This document shows, one piece after another, positions 1-10,374 of a DNA stretch of 22,560 bases (within the stretch, counting starts at the first letter, position 1; each line of letters opens with the position of its first letter). This stretch comes from Marinospirillum sp. (GTDB lineage Bacteria > Pseudomonadota > Gammaproteobacteria > Pseudomonadales > Halomonadaceae). The position numbers were made by a program, and so were the translations under genes. The notes under the pieces are model-generated. The model was not told the origin of the DNA, made no database searches, and saw only the letters and a list, made by a program, of their open reading frames with translations. The DNA is taken from contig NZ_JACUUA010000045.1 in assembly GCF_014859565.1 (NCBI RefSeq), positions 1 through 22,560 of the forward strand, given 5' to 3'.

Positions 1-52
1 TACAAGAATACTGTTACCCTGCGTTACAAAGCGTTGCCTGTTATCCTGGCTT

Positions 53-1558
53 TCAACGGGTGACAGCCAGGGTTTGATACTCATCCAGTGCATACTGGTC
101 GGTCATGCCGCTGATCATGTCCTGCAACAGTCGGCAGCGACAATAACGCTCCCAGACATCCTCCGGCAGTGCCCCGGCTCCTAGCTCAGCGGCTGAAGCT
201 CGTAATTGTTGATAGGCTTTTAAGTGTTTTCTGGGCAGGCGCTGAAACAATCGGCCTTCCAGCAGCAGATCCGGGGCATCCCCCTTTTCCAGACGCCTGA
301 ACTGCTCCTGACTCAGTTGCAGTAAGGGGCGGTAAAAGTCCAGCAGACCGCTGAGGATGCGATGCCCCTGCAACATCAGCGTGGAAACCTCATCTACATT
401 AAAGACGTATTTAAACCCGACCCGTTTAAGGGTTTGTACTGCGGCATGGCAAGGGGAGTCGTCTTCCAGCAATGCGCGGTTAAGGTTGCCGGTTTGCATC
501 TGTGGCAGATGATCCACAAACGCCTGGGCAGCATGTTGCACCAGCGGGTGAACCAGCCCGACGCGTAACCAGACAAAGAACTCGTGATCCTTGTTAATGC
601 TTTCATCCTTGGCTCTGGACAGGGCATAGTCCACCAGCTCGGCAAAGGATCGGTCTTTAAAATGTTTACCTTCTGGATCATCGGGGTAAAGATCAGCAAA
701 CTCTGTTTTTAACAACTCGGCCAGCTTGGTGTAACTGAGGATGCCTTTATCCACACTGTCTTCGATATCCGCCAGACAATAAGAAATATCATCCGCGGCT
801 TCCATCAGGTAGGTAAGGGCAAAACGATGACCGGGTTGTAGATCAAGTGCCTGATACATCTGGTTGATATAAAGGCTTTCAGAAAAATAATAACCGGGCT
901 TTTTCTGCAGGTAACTGAGTGGATCAGTGGCTGGCGGTTTCTGCTGAGTGCCGCAGCGGGTGTATTTCAGCACACTGACTGTTTGCAGGTAGGTGAGGTT
1001 GAGTTTCTGCAGATGGACAATCAGGCGGATGGCTTGGGCATTACCCTCAAAATTTTGCAGTTCATGCAATAACTGACTGCGCAGGCTGTTGGCTTGTTCA
1101 TCAGCCAGGGGGCGGGCAAAAGGCTCCAGCCCTCCAAGTTGTTCAGCAAACCAGCGCGACAGGGCTGCCTCACCAAAATGCCCGAAGGGTGGATTACCAA
1201 TATCGTGCATCAGACAGGCCATCTCCACCAGGCTCTCGGATGCTCTTTCCAGCGCCAGCAAAGGCTGATCCACACCACTTTTACGCAGCAGTTTAAACAC
1301 ACTGCGGGTGATAAAACGGCCGGTTTGTTGTACTTCCAGTGAGTGGGTCAGTCGACTGCGTACCGCTGCATTACGCTCCAGAGGAAAAACCTGAGTTTTC
1401 TGCTGCAGACGTCGTACCGCAGCAGAATTGATGATACGCCCCCGATCACTTTCCAACTGGTCTTCCAGCTTTTCCACCCCCTGAGCCTGCAGGCTGAAAT
1501 CACCGCCGTTACGGTTGTAGGGGCGTTTAATGGTGAAGTGTGTTGCCAGTGAAGGCAT
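53..1558 (-). CDS. dgt: Deoxyguanosinetriphosphate triphosphohydrolase (dGTPase)
   Basis: This gene encodes a 501-residue HD-domain hydrolase that splits dGTP into deoxyguanosine and triphosphate, a cytosolic control on the dNTP pool. Visible motifs are RSRLTHSLEV (H72) and ACLMHDIGNPPFGHFGE (the HD pair H118-D119, then H127), which are the metal ligands and surrounding loop of the Dgt family. The length is close to the 505 residues of E. coli Dgt, so this is the long Dgt type rather than a short dGTPase-like paralogue. It is the last gene of the minus-strand series. It starts 6 bases after the aroE stop, and its Shine-Dalgarno AGGAG lies in the last aroE codons, so translation is probably coupled. 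No terminator is obvious in the 52 bases after its stop. The family assignment is secure; the physiological role here is inferred. Confidence 0.93.
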   Translation of the reverse strand: MPSLATHFTIKRPYNRNGGDFSLQAQGVEKLEDQLESDRGRIINSAAVRRLQQKTQVFPLERNAAVRSRLTHSLEVQQTGRFITRSVFKLLRKSGVDQPLLALERASESLVEMACLMHDIGNPPFGHFGEAALSRWFAEQLGGLEPFARPLADEQANSLRSQLLHELQNFEGNAQAIRLIVHLQKLNLTYLQTVSVLKYTRCGTQQKPPATDPLSYLQKKPGYYFSESLYINQMYQALDLQPGHRFALTYLMEAADDISYCLADIEDSVDKGILSYTKLAELLKTEFADLYPDDPEGKHFKDRSFAELVDYALSRAKDESINKDHEFFVWLRVGLVHPLVQHAAQAFVDHLPQMQTGNLNRALLEDDSPCHAAVQTLKRVGFKYVFNVDEVSTLMLQGHRILSGLLDFYRPLLQLSQEQFRRLEKGDAPDLLLEGRLFQRLPRKHLKAYQQLRASAAELGAGALPEDVWERYCRCRLLQDMISGMTDQYALDEYQTLAVTR

Positions 1559-1564
1559 CGGGGT

Positions 1565-2398
1565 TTACTCCTGTAATTGTTGGCGCAACCTTAGTAATAC
1601 CGGCGCAGTATCCGGTCGAACCTGACGCCAGAGGAAAAAGGCTTCTGCCGCTTGTTCCACCAGCATACCCAGTCCATCTGCTACGGTAGTTGCTCCCTGC
1701 TGTATTGCCCATTCCATAAACGGCGTGGGCTGTCTGGCATACATCAGATCATAAGCCAGTGCACCGGGTGCCAGCAGACCATCAGGCAAGGGTGGCAAAT
1801 CACCACTGAGGCTGGCAGAGGTGGCATTCAGTATCAGATCATACTGGCTGCCGGCCAGTGATGCCCAGTTACCGGCTGACAGTTCAGCATCCGGCTGCAG
1901 ACCATGAAAAATCTGCACCAGTTGCTGGGCTTTTTCCGGGGTGCGATTGGCAATTTTGAGTTTGGCCACACCGGCTTTTAACAGCGGTTCCACCACCCCG
2001 CGAGAAGCACCACCGGCACCCAGCAGCAACACCCGTTTGTTGTGGAGATTAAATCCCAGCTGCCCAGTTAAATCCCGTACCAGACCAACACCATCGGTAT
2101 TGTCACCATAAATTTCGTTGTTTTTGCCTTTCTGCAGGGTGTTCACTGCTCCGGCTCGGCGGGCACGGGGAGACAACTGATCACAGAATACCAGTGCATC
2201 CAGTTTAAACGGCACCGTGACGTTGGCACCTAACCCACCTTGATCAAAAAACTGTCGGGCGCTGCCTTCAAAATCATCCACCGGAGCCAGTAGCGCCTGA
2301 TAGTCCAGCTGCTGGCCGGTTTGTTCGGCAAACCAGCGATGTATCTGGGGTGATTTGCTGTGAGCGATGGGGTTACCAAATACGGCGTAATGATCCAT
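1565..2398 (-). CDS. aroE: Shikimate dehydrogenase (NADP+)
   Basis: The 277-residue protein reduces 3-dehydroshikimate to shikimate with NADPH, in the cytosolic chorismate pathway. The substrate-binding motif NPIAHSKSP (S14, S16) and the catalytic pair K65 (in NVTVPFK) and D102 (in GDNTDGVG) sit at the same residue numbers as in E. coli AroE. The nucleotide-binding loop is [10 protein letters not shown], followed by the ANRTPEKA motif typical of NADP-specific AroE. It starts 6 bases after the stop of the upstream FAD oxidoreductase and has only a weak ribosome site (GAAGC), so translation is likely coupled. The ATG start gives the family's usual N-terminus ([10 protein letters not shown]). 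Confidence 0.95.
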   Translation of the reverse strand: MDHYAVFGNPIAHSKSPQIHRWFAEQTGQQLDYQALLAPVDDFEGSARQFFDQGGLGANVTVPFKLDALVFCDQLSPRARRAGAVNTLQKGKNNEIYGDNTDGVGLVRDLTGQLGFNLHNKRVLLLGAGGASRGVVEPLLKAGVAKLKIANRTPEKAQQLVQIFHGLQPDAELSAGNWASLAGSQYDLILNATSASLSGDLPPLPDGLLAPGALAYDLMYARQPTPFMEWAIQQGATTVADGLGMLVEQAAEAFFLWRQVRPDTAPVLLRLRQQLQE

Positions 2399-2404
2399 GG
2401 TGCT

Positions 2405-3520
2405 TCAGGTTCCTGTACCAGTTAAACGGGTGACCACTTCTTCTGCTAAAGCCAGTGAAGCGGTTAATCCCGGTGATTCTATGCCAAACAGATGGATGAC
2501 ACCTTCACAAGCATGCACGCTTGCATCAGCCAGATAAAAATCGGCGGCATCACTGCCCGGTGACGTGATTTTTGGGCGTACCCCGGCATAATCCGGCTGC
2601 AGGGCGTTTTTGTCCATATCTGGCCAATAATTGTGTATGGCGGCCACAAAAGCATCCCGGCGGCTGGCATCCACCCGGTAATCAATTTCGGCGGCATCCT
2701 GAATATTCAGCCATTCCACATCAGGACCAAAACGGGCGCGACCCTGTAAATCCAGCGTGAGGTGTACACCTAATCCAGCCTGTTCCGGCAGTGGATAAAT
2801 CAGATGTTTAAAGGGGTTTTTGCCACTGAGTGAGAAATAGTGCCCCTTGGCAAAAGCAGGCTGGGGTATCCAGTCGGCATCACCATGCAGGCGTTTTGCC
2901 AGTGCCGGAGCATGAAGCCCGGCAGCATTCACTAGCAGTCTGGCTTGCAGTGAATAATCCTGCAGCTGCAAATGGGTATTTGCGGGTTCGACCCTTCCAC
3001 CCGTGACCTCATTGGCGGTAACCAGTTGACCACCGGCTGCTTCAAGATCCGTCAACAGCGCCAGCATCAGTTCATGGCTGCTGATAATGCCGGTGGAGGG
3101 GGAGAATAATGCTGCTTCAGCACGCAGTGCCGGTTCCAGCTGTTGGACTGCCGCTTTATCCAGCCATTGCAGCGGCACACAGCCATTGTCTCTGGCCTTG
3201 TCCTGCAGGGCACGAAGCTGAGGGATTTGTGCGGCCTGAGTGGCTACCAATAACTTACCGCAGGCTTGATGCGGGATATTACGTTCGGTGCAGTAGGCAT
3301 AGAGCAGACGGTTACCACGCACACAAGTGCGGGCTTTCAGCGAACCTTGTGGATAATACAAACCGGCATGAATGACTTCGGAGTTGCGGGCGCTGGTTTC
3401 TTCACCAAAACGGGCGTTTTTTTCCAGCACCAGTACTTCACGCCCGGCCTGTGCCAGTGCCCGACCGATTGCCAGACCCACCACCCCGGCACCTATAACA
3501 ACTGCATCGAGTTTTTCCAT
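2405..3520 (-). CDS. FAD-dependent oxidoreductase, L-2-hydroxyglutarate oxidase (LhgO)-like
   Basis: This 371-residue protein belongs to the D-amino-acid oxidase (DAO) superfamily of flavoenzymes. The N-terminal Rossmann motif VIGAGVVGLAIGRAL (about residues 8-22) and the ribose-binding E33 bind FAD. The ARNSEVIHAGLYYPQGSLKA segment, the FGPDVEWL segment and the C-terminal GIESPGLTASLALAEEV are the pattern of the L-2-hydroxyglutarate dehydrogenase/oxidase group. The likely reaction is oxidation of a 2-hydroxy acid, with electrons passed to quinone or oxygen; the substrate cannot be fixed from sequence. It lies between hemF and aroE, where Pseudomonas carries a quinone oxidoreductase gene near hemF. 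A GGAG ribosome site precedes the ATG. Other DAO enzymes (glycerol-3-phosphate or amino-acid oxidases) are less likely. Confidence 0.85.
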   Translation of the reverse strand: MEKLDAVVIGAGVVGLAIGRALAQAGREVLVLEKNARFGEETSARNSEVIHAGLYYPQGSLKARTCVRGNRLLYAYCTERNIPHQACGKLLVATQAAQIPQLRALQDKARDNGCVPLQWLDKAAVQQLEPALRAEAALFSPSTGIISSHELMLALLTDLEAAGGQLVTANEVTGGRVEPANTHLQLQDYSLQARLLVNAAGLHAPALAKRLHGDADWIPQPAFAKGHYFSLSGKNPFKHLIYPLPEQAGLGVHLTLDLQGRARFGPDVEWLNIQDAAEIDYRVDASRRDAFVAAIHNYWPDMDKNALQPDYAGVRPKITSPGSDAADFYLADASVHACEGVIHLFGIESPGLTASLALAEEVVTRLTGTGT

Positions 3521-3552
3521 GGAGGTGGCTCCAGCGGTGGTGTTGCTTGTGG

Positions 3553-4515
<963 letters not shown>

Positions 4516-4532
4516 TCATAAAAAAACGTCCT

Positions 4533-5132
4533 TCAGGCGCGCAGTACCTCTCCGGTTTCCAGATCACAGATGCGGCTGGGGCGCTCCAGCCCACCCAATG
4601 GACCATTTAATACGGCATCCACATCCTCACCAAAGGCGCTGGACACTGCATCAAAAGTCATCAGAGGTGGTTCACCCGTCGTATTGGCTGAGGTGGACAC
4701 CAGCGGGCCACCGAAGGCTTCGCAGAGTGCTACCACCCAGGGGTGACTGGTTACTCTTAAAGCCACCTTGGCATGTTTGCCACGGATCAGCTCCGGAGTA
4801 TAACCATTGTCCTGCACCAACCAGGTGTTTGGACCCGGCCAGCTCTGTTCCAGTATTGCCATTTTTTCAGCACTGAGTCCGGTCAACCAAGGTTTTAACT
4901 GGTCGATGGATGAAGCAATCAGGATCACACCCTTGGATGGATCACGTTTTTTCAGCAGCAACAGCTGCTGCACGGCACGTCTATTAAATGGATCACAACC
5001 CAGACCCCAGATTGCTTCTGTTGGGTAAGCCAACACACCTCCCTGTCTCAGAACCGCAGCAGCTTCTTTGACTGCCTGATAATCCACAGACTCTTGCGAG
5101 TCGATGGGAGAGATGGCGATATTTGCAGACAT
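4533..5132 (-). CDS. tsaC: Threonylcarbamoyl-AMP synthase (TsaC/YrdC)
   Basis: TsaC makes threonylcarbamoyl-AMP from threonine, bicarbonate and ATP, the first step of t6A formation at position 37 of ANN-decoding tRNAs. The single YrdC domain shows the basic/ATP-binding segment GGVLAYPTEAIWGLGCDP, the KKRDPSKG motif and the conserved STSANTTGEPP near the end. The ATG start gives 199 residues (E. coli about 190), with GAGTG just upstream. A GTG 9 bases earlier (5141) would add three residues and cannot be excluded. There is no C-terminal Sua5 domain, so this is the short TsaC type. It sits between dprA and hemF as in Pseudomonas. Confidence 0.94.
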   Translation of the reverse strand: MSANIAISPIDSQESVDYQAVKEAAAVLRQGGVLAYPTEAIWGLGCDPFNRRAVQQLLLLKKRDPSKGVILIASSIDQLKPWLTGLSAEKMAILEQSWPGPNTWLVQDNGYTPELIRGKHAKVALRVTSHPWVVALCEAFGGPLVSTSANTTGEPPLMTFDAVSSAFGEDVDAVLNGPLGGLERPSRICDLETGEVLRA

Positions 5133-5212
5133 TTTTTTCACTCAACCGTAAGGAAGATACTACCGAAAGGTCTTTTTCAGGGAAGGCACGTTAACCCAGC
5201 AGGGTGCCGGAC

Positions 5213-6361
5213 TCAAGAGCTTAGACACCAACCACCGGGTTGTTGCTCAATATAACCGTCCAGTTCCAGCTCCAGCAGCTGAGCGCTGCCTTCTGCTGCA
5301 GTAAGACCCAGACTACTGAGCAGTTGATCTGATGATTGGGGCACATCACTGATTAAACAATAGAGAGGGCGCAGATGATCCGACAAAGCAGGCGGGGGTT
5401 TGGCTGCATTAACTGATGAATTTGACTGCAAACATTGTTTGAGCGGCTGCGCCAGCTCCACCAGCACATCATCAGCATCAGTCACCAGCGCAGCGCCCTG
5501 ACGAATCAATTCATTGCAACCTTCACTTTGTACACGACGCACAGAGCCAGGAATAGCCATCACCTCGCGCCCTTGCTCCATCGCATGACGAGCACTGACC
5601 AGTGAGCCACTGCGTTTTGCTGCTTCAATCACCAGCACTCCCAACGACAGGCCTGTAACAATACGATTACGGGCAGGGAAGTGCCTTGCCAGAGGTGCTG
5701 TACCCAGCGGGTATTCTGACAAGAGCGCCCCGGACTCACTGATGGCAGTTGCCAACTCGCGATGTTCGAGTGGATAAACCCGATCCAACCCATGCGCCAG
5801 CACCGCATGAGTAGTGCCACTGGCACCCTCCTGACGCGCATTTAAGGCGCCCTGATGAGCAAAGCCATCCACACCCCGTGCCAGACCACTGATGATATTT
5901 AATCCTTGCCTGGTCAGACGGTGAGACCAGTTTAGTGCATTGTGCCGACCCTCCGGGGTGAGACTGCGACTGCCCACCACTGCCAAAGCCGGTGCATCCA
6001 GTGATGTGATCTGGCCTTTGGCACACAGCAGCAAAGGTGGATCGACAATATTTTGTAAAAGCGGCGGCAGCTCGTGCAGTGCAAGCAGCCAGTGGTGATC
6101 CTGCTCCGCCCAGCGCAAATGAGCCAGCAGACGGTCAGAATAAGGCAGCTTCCAAGGATCATTCAGGGCAAGACGTGCTAGTTGGCGGGTGCCTTCCTTG
6201 AAAGCGGGGTGGTGAGTCATCTGCTCTAATAGTAGACGACTGCTCAGGGTCGGTGATGCGGCCTGCTGTACAAGTTGTGCCACACGGCGTTGGTTGCTTC
6301 CCGGTAGCAACCACAGAGCAAGATCCAGAGTGAGTGTTTCGCTTTCCTTGTGAAGCGGCAT
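5213..6361 (-). CDS. dprA: DNA-processing protein DprA (Smf)
   Basis: DprA binds incoming single-stranded DNA and loads RecA during natural transformation. The 382-residue protein has an N-terminal helical region (about 1-100), then the Rossmann-like DNA-processing domain with AVVGSRSLTPEG, ISGLARGVDGFAHQGAL, HFPARNRIVTGLS and IEAAKRSGSLVSARHAMEQGREV, and a C-terminal winged-helix domain (about 325-382, ending in GYIEQQPGGWC). The chosen ATG at 6361 has AAGGA 8 bases upstream; an in-frame TTG at 6367 is too close to that site. The gene lies 27 bases downstream of the LysM gene and 71 bases upstream of tsaC. Presence of dprA alone does not prove competence. Confidence 0.94.
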   Translation of the reverse strand: MPLHKESETLTLDLALWLLPGSNQRRVAQLVQQAASPTLSSRLLLEQMTHHPAFKEGTRQLARLALNDPWKLPYSDRLLAHLRWAEQDHHWLLALHELPPLLQNIVDPPLLLCAKGQITSLDAPALAVVGSRSLTPEGRHNALNWSHRLTRQGLNIISGLARGVDGFAHQGALNARQEGASGTTHAVLAHGLDRVYPLEHRELATAISESGALLSEYPLGTAPLARHFPARNRIVTGLSLGVLVIEAAKRSGSLVSARHAMEQGREVMAIPGSVRRVQSEGCNELIRQGAALVTDADDVLVELAQPLKQCLQSNSSVNAAKPPPALSDHLRPLYCLISDVPQSSDQLLSSLGLTAAEGSAQLLELELDGYIEQQPGGWCLSS

Positions 6362-6388
6362 AACCAAGTCCTTTTATGATAACCAAGC

Positions 6389-7417
6389 TCAGCGCATGAT
6401 ATGGCTCTTGTCAGCCTGACGGAAAACATCACCGGGTACCAAGGGTTCTCTGGCATGCATTACCAGTCCAAAACTAGTGTGATCAAATACCCGGTAAACC
6501 ATCACCAGCCCCTTGCGATTTTCTGCTGCAAAAATCACTTCACCGGTGGCCGGATTTCGCAGTCGACGACCGGGTGCCAAAACTTCCAGCAGATGGCCGG
6601 GCTGCAACTGATCAGAACCCATATCCAGCATTACCGGCTGCAGTGAACCTATCAGTGTTTGATCATTGGCCAGGGCACGTAATAATTTGCCATGCAGTGG
6701 GTTGGCGGGAAGTGCTGGCTGAAAACCATCTCCAAAGGGTGATTCAGAAAAGGGCAACAACCGATCTCCAACACGAATTTCCTGGTAACTATTTGTAATT
6801 TCAAATACCGACATCTTGTCATCGTCAGATATCAGACGAGCAGTACCCAGAGATTGCGCTTTAAAACCCAGGTGTTTACGAGTGACTGGATGGCGAACTT
6901 CTTCCAACTCACGGTAAATACCGTAACGAGTCACACCTTCTGTCATGTCTCCCAGTACATTCAGCTGATCACCTTTGGCGGCCATGGTGCGGCCTTCACT
7001 CAAACCCACCACGTACAAGGCATCCTCAAACTCAGGACGATCAATCATCAGATCTCTGTTGAGGAAAGCTTCGAGCTGATGCAATGGCATAAAGGGAATA
7101 GGTTCCTGCAGCGCCATGATTCGCAGGCGGGGCTGGATGCGCAGAATGTTTTCACCTTCAAGTAATTCCAGTACGTCACCGGGGTAAAGCAGGTGGGGGT
7201 TGCTGACATGCGGGTTGGCCTGCCATAACTGCGGCCACATCCAGGGATCCTGTAAAAACTTCTGGGCAACAGACCAAAGTGAATCACCACGCTGAACTTC
7301 GTAGCGTTTAGGCGCGTCAGCCTTTAAACTAAGAGTCTGAGCACTCACTGCAAAACTGCACAGCAGCAACAGAGTGAAACCAATACGATATAGAGCAGTC
7401 AGCATAAATACACCCAT
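6389..7417 (-). CDS. Exported LysM-domain peptidoglycan-binding protein
   Basis: The 342-residue protein starts with a signal peptide (hydrophobic residues 9-24, likely cleaved after AVSA at about residue 26). It then carries one LysM domain (about 38-85: YEVQRGDSLWSVAQKF ending in LLYPGDVLEL), which binds glycan chains of peptidoglycan. The remaining 250 residues match no domain I recognise and contain no visible hydrolase motif. Pseudomonas has a LysM protein gene at the same site next to dprA and divergent from def. The ATG at 7417 has a poor ribosome site; the ATG at 7405 is an alternative start that leaves a normal signal peptide. Function is likely structural or wall-sensing in the periplasm, but this is inferred. 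Confidence 0.85.
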   Translation of the reverse strand: MGVFMLTALYRIGFTLLLLCSFAVSAQTLSLKADAPKRYEVQRGDSLWSVAQKFLQDPWMWPQLWQANPHVSNPHLLYPGDVLELLEGENILRIQPRLRIMALQEPIPFMPLHQLEAFLNRDLMIDRPEFEDALYVVGLSEGRTMAAKGDQLNVLGDMTEGVTRYGIYRELEEVRHPVTRKHLGFKAQSLGTARLISDDDKMSVFEITNSYQEIRVGDRLLPFSESPFGDGFQPALPANPLHGKLLRALANDQTLIGSLQPVMLDMGSDQLQPGHLLEVLAPGRRLRNPATGEVIFAAENRKGLVMVYRVFDHTSFGLVMHAREPLVPGDVFRQADKSHIMR

Positions 7418-7578
7418 GTAATATCAAAAACTCTTAGGCTCCGGGACTGTTTAATCCATCGAGCCAAGTCACCAATCGTTTACTTTAAGTTACACTTTGC
7501 CTGAAACCGCTTAACTGAGCAAGCGCCAATACATTACATTTTATATTGACTTCTGCCCATGCCATCCAGAGAAAAACC
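7418..7578. promoter_or_regulatory. Divergent intergenic region between the LysM gene and def
   Basis: This 161-base AT-richer region must hold promoters for both the minus-strand LysM-dprA series and the plus-strand def-fmt-rsmB operon. A weak plus-strand candidate is TTAACT, an 18-base spacer, then TACATT upstream of def. No strong minus-strand promoter could be picked by eye, and no operator or riboswitch is apparent. Confidence 0.4.
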
Positions 7579-8082
7579 ATGAGCCTGTTAACCATTCTTG
7601 AATACCCGGATCCACGTTTGCGCACCAAGGCGGAGCCTTTAACTGAAAAGGACTTTACCCCCGCCTTACAACAGCAAATTGATGATATGTTTGAAACCAT
7701 GTATGCCGCCCCTGGTATTGGTCTGGCTGGCACTCAGGTGGATTACCACAACCAGCTGATTGTCATGGATGTTTCAGAAGACAAAAACCAGCCACGGGTA
7801 TTAATTAACCCTGAATATACACCCCTGGAACCCACCTGTGAACTGATGCAGGAAGGCTGCCTGTCAGTGCCTGAATACTATGCCGATGTGGAGCGTTATG
7901 TGCGCATCCAGGTCAAAGCTTTGGATCGCCACGGACAACCCCAGGAATTTGAATGTGATGGTTTGCTGGCTCACTGTGTACAACACGAATGTGATCACCT
8001 GAAGGGTATCGTGTTTGTGGATTACCTGTCTCGCCTGAAGCAGGATCGGCTGCGTAAAAAACTCATCAAACAAAAGGCCTGA
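7579..8082 (+). CDS. def: Peptide deformylase
   Basis: Def removes the formyl group from N-terminal methionine of nascent proteins. The 167-residue protein has the three family motifs: GIGLAGTQV (residues 46-54), EGCLSVP with metal ligand C94, and HECDH with H136, E137 and H140, which bind the ferrous ion and supply the catalytic glutamate. Motif 1 reads GIGLAGTQ where GIGLAATQ is common, a mild substitution. The ATG at 7579 gives the normal N-terminus [14 protein letters not shown]; an upstream in-frame TTG at 7546 adds residues that do not fit the family. The fmt gene starts 3 bases after the stop, so the two are surely co-transcribed. Confidence 0.96.
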   Translation: MSLLTILEYPDPRLRTKAEPLTEKDFTPALQQQIDDMFETMYAAPGIGLAGTQVDYHNQLIVMDVSEDKNQPRVLINPEYTPLEPTCELMQEGCLSVPEYYADVERYVRIQVKALDRHGQPQEFECDGLLAHCVQHECDHLKGIVFVDYLSRLKQDRLRKKLIKQKA

Positions 8083-8085
8083 GCC

Positions 8086-9030
8086 ATGCGCATCATTTTT
8101 GCCGGAACTCCCGAGTTTGCGGCCACCAACCTGCAGGCTTTACTGGATAATACTTCTGGCCAGCATCAGGTGATTGCTGTTTACACCCAGCCGGATCGCC
8201 CTGCCGGTCGTGGCCGCAAATTAACCGCCAGCCCAGTTAAACAGCTGGCCTTGCAACACGGGATCCCTGTTTTTCAGCCCCAGACCTTAAAAACAGCGGA
8301 AGCTCAGGCTGAACTGGCCGCTTTACAAGCGGATCTGATGCTGGTGGTGGCTTATGGCTTGCTGCTGCCCCAGGTAGTGCTGGATACACCTCGGCTGGGC
8401 TGTATTAATGTACACGCTTCTCTCCTGCCCCGCTGGCGGGGGGCTGCTCCCATTCAACGCGCCTTACTGGCTGGGGATAAAACCACGGGGGTCACACTGA
8501 TGCAGATGGATGCGGGTCTGGATACCGGCGCCATGCTTTATAAAACTCACTGCCCCATCACGGCAACAGACACCAGCGCCAGCCTGCACGATAAACTGGC
8601 TCACCAGGGGGGAGAAGCCTTGCTGAAACTCTTGCCTCAACTAGAGCAGGGATTACAGCCTGAAATCCAGAACCCGGATCAGGCAACCTACGCAGCCAAA
8701 CTGAGCAAGGAAGAAGCCCGCATCAACTGGGCTCTTGCTGCCTCCGAGCTGGATCGACAGGTGCGAGGTTACAACCCCTGGCCTGTGGCCTGGTTTATGG
8801 ATGGCGAAGAAGTCATTCGTATCTGGGGGGCCCAGCCCTTGAACATCGACCACAATGCACCACCCGGCACACTACTGGATCTAGAAAAGGACGGCTTGAT
8901 TGTGGCTTGTGGCGAAGGCTGCCTGAAACTGACCCGCCTGCAACTACCCGGCCATCGGCAGATGAGCGCAACCGATTTACTGAATGGCCATCCTGAGCGA
9001 TTCACAGCCTACCAGCAGGTCTTTGCATGA
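8086..9030 (+). CDS. fmt: Methionyl-tRNA formyltransferase
   Basis: Fmt formylates initiator Met-tRNA using 10-formyltetrahydrofolate, the step that Def later reverses on the finished chain. The 314-residue protein has the N-terminal formyltransferase domain with IIFAGTPEFAA, the catalytic triad N108, H110 (INVHASLLPRWRGAAP) and D146 (MDAGLDTGAML), and a C-terminal tRNA-binding OB domain from about residue 205. It lies between def and rsmB. Its stop codon overlaps the rsmB start (ATGA, 9027-9030), so translation is coupled. Confidence 0.96.
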   Translation: MRIIFAGTPEFAATNLQALLDNTSGQHQVIAVYTQPDRPAGRGRKLTASPVKQLALQHGIPVFQPQTLKTAEAQAELAALQADLMLVVAYGLLLPQVVLDTPRLGCINVHASLLPRWRGAAPIQRALLAGDKTTGVTLMQMDAGLDTGAMLYKTHCPITATDTSASLHDKLAHQGGEALLKLLPQLEQGLQPEIQNPDQATYAAKLSKEEARINWALAASELDRQVRGYNPWPVAWFMDGEEVIRIWGAQPLNIDHNAPPGTLLDLEKDGLIVACGEGCLKLTRLQLPGHRQMSATDLLNGHPERFTAYQQVFA

Positions 9031-10340
9031 GTGACGGCATTCAGCCGCGTTTAAAAGCGGTGCAGGCTTTATTACCTGTTCTGCAGCAGAAGGCATCTCT
9101 CAGCAGCAGCCTGCCACGTGCCCAGCAAGGCCTGAGCACTGAAGATGCCGCCCTGACTCAGGCACTGGCCTTTGGTGTTTGCCGCTTTTATCCACGCCTA
9201 ACTTACTGGGGTGAACAACTGCTGGAGCGCCCTTTTAAACACAAGGATCTGGATGTTCAGATTTTGCTGTTGATTGGCCTTTACCAGCTACAGGAAGGAC
9301 GAGTAGCCGATTACGCCGCCATCGACACCTGTGTGGAAAGCAGCAAAAAACTCAACAAACCCTGGGCCAGCAAGCTGCTGAATGCCTGCTTGCGACGCTT
9401 TCAACGGGAGCAAGAGGCTTTGACCACGCTGGCAGCAGGCAAAGAGATTGCAGCAACAGCTCACCCTCACTGGCTGCTGAAAAAACTCAAAAAAGCCTGG
9501 CCTGCCCATTGGCGTGATTTGTGTGATGCCAATAATCAGCAGCCACCCATGACCCTGCGCGTGAATCAGCGCCATATCAGTCGTGATGCCTATCTGGCGC
9601 AATTGCTGGAGCAGGGTTTTGAATCTCATCCCACCCCTTACAGTCTTCATGGCATCACCCTGGTGCAGCCGGTTCATCCGGCAGGTTTGCCGGGGTTTGC
9701 TGAAGGCCACTTCAGTGTGCAGGATGAGGCCGCCCAGCTGGCTCCAGGCCTGCTGGAGCTGCAAGCCGGTCAGCGTGTGCTAGATGCCTGCTGTGCGCCA
9801 GGGGGTAAAACGGCTCATCTGGCTGAAATTGCCGATATACAACTGCTGGCGCTGGATGTGGATGCACAACGGCTGGGGCGGGTGCATGAAAATCTGGCGC
9901 GTCTGCAACTGCAGGCCGAGGTGAAGTGTGCCGATGCCGCCACCCCGGCAGACTGGTGGGACGGCCAGGCTTTTGACCGGATTCTGCTGGATGCGCCCTG
10001 CTCAGCAACCGGTGTGATCCGGCGACATCCGGACATCAAACTGCTGCGGCGAGAAACAGACATCAAGGAACTGGCAGCAATCCAGTTAAGGCTACTGCAA
10101 GCACTCTGGCCGCTATTAAAACCCGGTGGGCTGCTGCTGTATGCCACCTGCTCGGTGTTACCGGAAGAAAACCAGCACCCGCTGGCCAGTTTTTTACATC
10201 ACACCGCTGATGCCCAGCAGCGCAAGATCAGTGCCGTCTGGGGGCTGGAACAGAAATTTGGCAGGCAGCTGTTACCCAAAGCGGATGGGCAGGATGGCTT
10301 TTTTTACTGCCTGCTGGAAAAAACCTATTGTCAAACATAA
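9027..10340 (+). CDS. rsmB: 16S rRNA (cytosine-967-C5)-methyltransferase
   Basis: RsmB (Fmu/Sun) makes m5C967 in 16S rRNA. The 437-residue protein has an N-terminal NusB-like RNA-binding domain (about 1-150) and a C-terminal SAM-dependent domain. Visible are the SAM motif LDACCAPGGKTAHLAE, the DAPCSATGV motif with C325 and the YATCSV motif with C375; these two cysteines have the same numbers as in E. coli, where they act in catalysis and product release. It overlaps fmt by 4 bases. The last five residues (TYCQT) extend beyond the usual DGFFYxxLEK ending and lie next to the foreign restriction-modification genes, so the extreme tail may have been altered by their insertion. trkA, often the next gene in relatives, is not in the window. 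Confidence 0.95.
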   Translation: MSDGIQPRLKAVQALLPVLQQKASLSSSLPRAQQGLSTEDAALTQALAFGVCRFYPRLTYWGEQLLERPFKHKDLDVQILLLIGLYQLQEGRVADYAAIDTCVESSKKLNKPWASKLLNACLRRFQREQEALTTLAAGKEIAATAHPHWLLKKLKKAWPAHWRDLCDANNQQPPMTLRVNQRHISRDAYLAQLLEQGFESHPTPYSLHGITLVQPVHPAGLPGFAEGHFSVQDEAAQLAPGLLELQAGQRVLDACCAPGGKTAHLAEIADIQLLALDVDAQRLGRVHENLARLQLQAEVKCADAATPADWWDGQAFDRILLDAPCSATGVIRRHPDIKLLRRETDIKELAAIQLRLLQALWPLLKPGGLLLYATCSVLPEENQHPLASFLHHTADAQQRKISAVWGLEQKFGRQLLPKADGQDGFFYCLLEKTYCQT

Positions 10341-10374
10341 GCAAAGAGAGTCAGAAGCAGTTTGTTAGGCGTTT

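Noticed and set aside
53..1558. dgt as an anti-phage dGTPase defence gene
   Set aside because: Dedicated dGTPase defence genes exist, but this is the full-length E. coli type in a housekeeping gene series, with no defence neighbours on that side.
5185..5208. GGCAC/GTGCC hairpin between dprA and tsaC as a terminator
   Set aside because: The stem is 5 base pairs with a 14-base loop and no T-run follows on the minus strand; the genes are probably co-transcribed.
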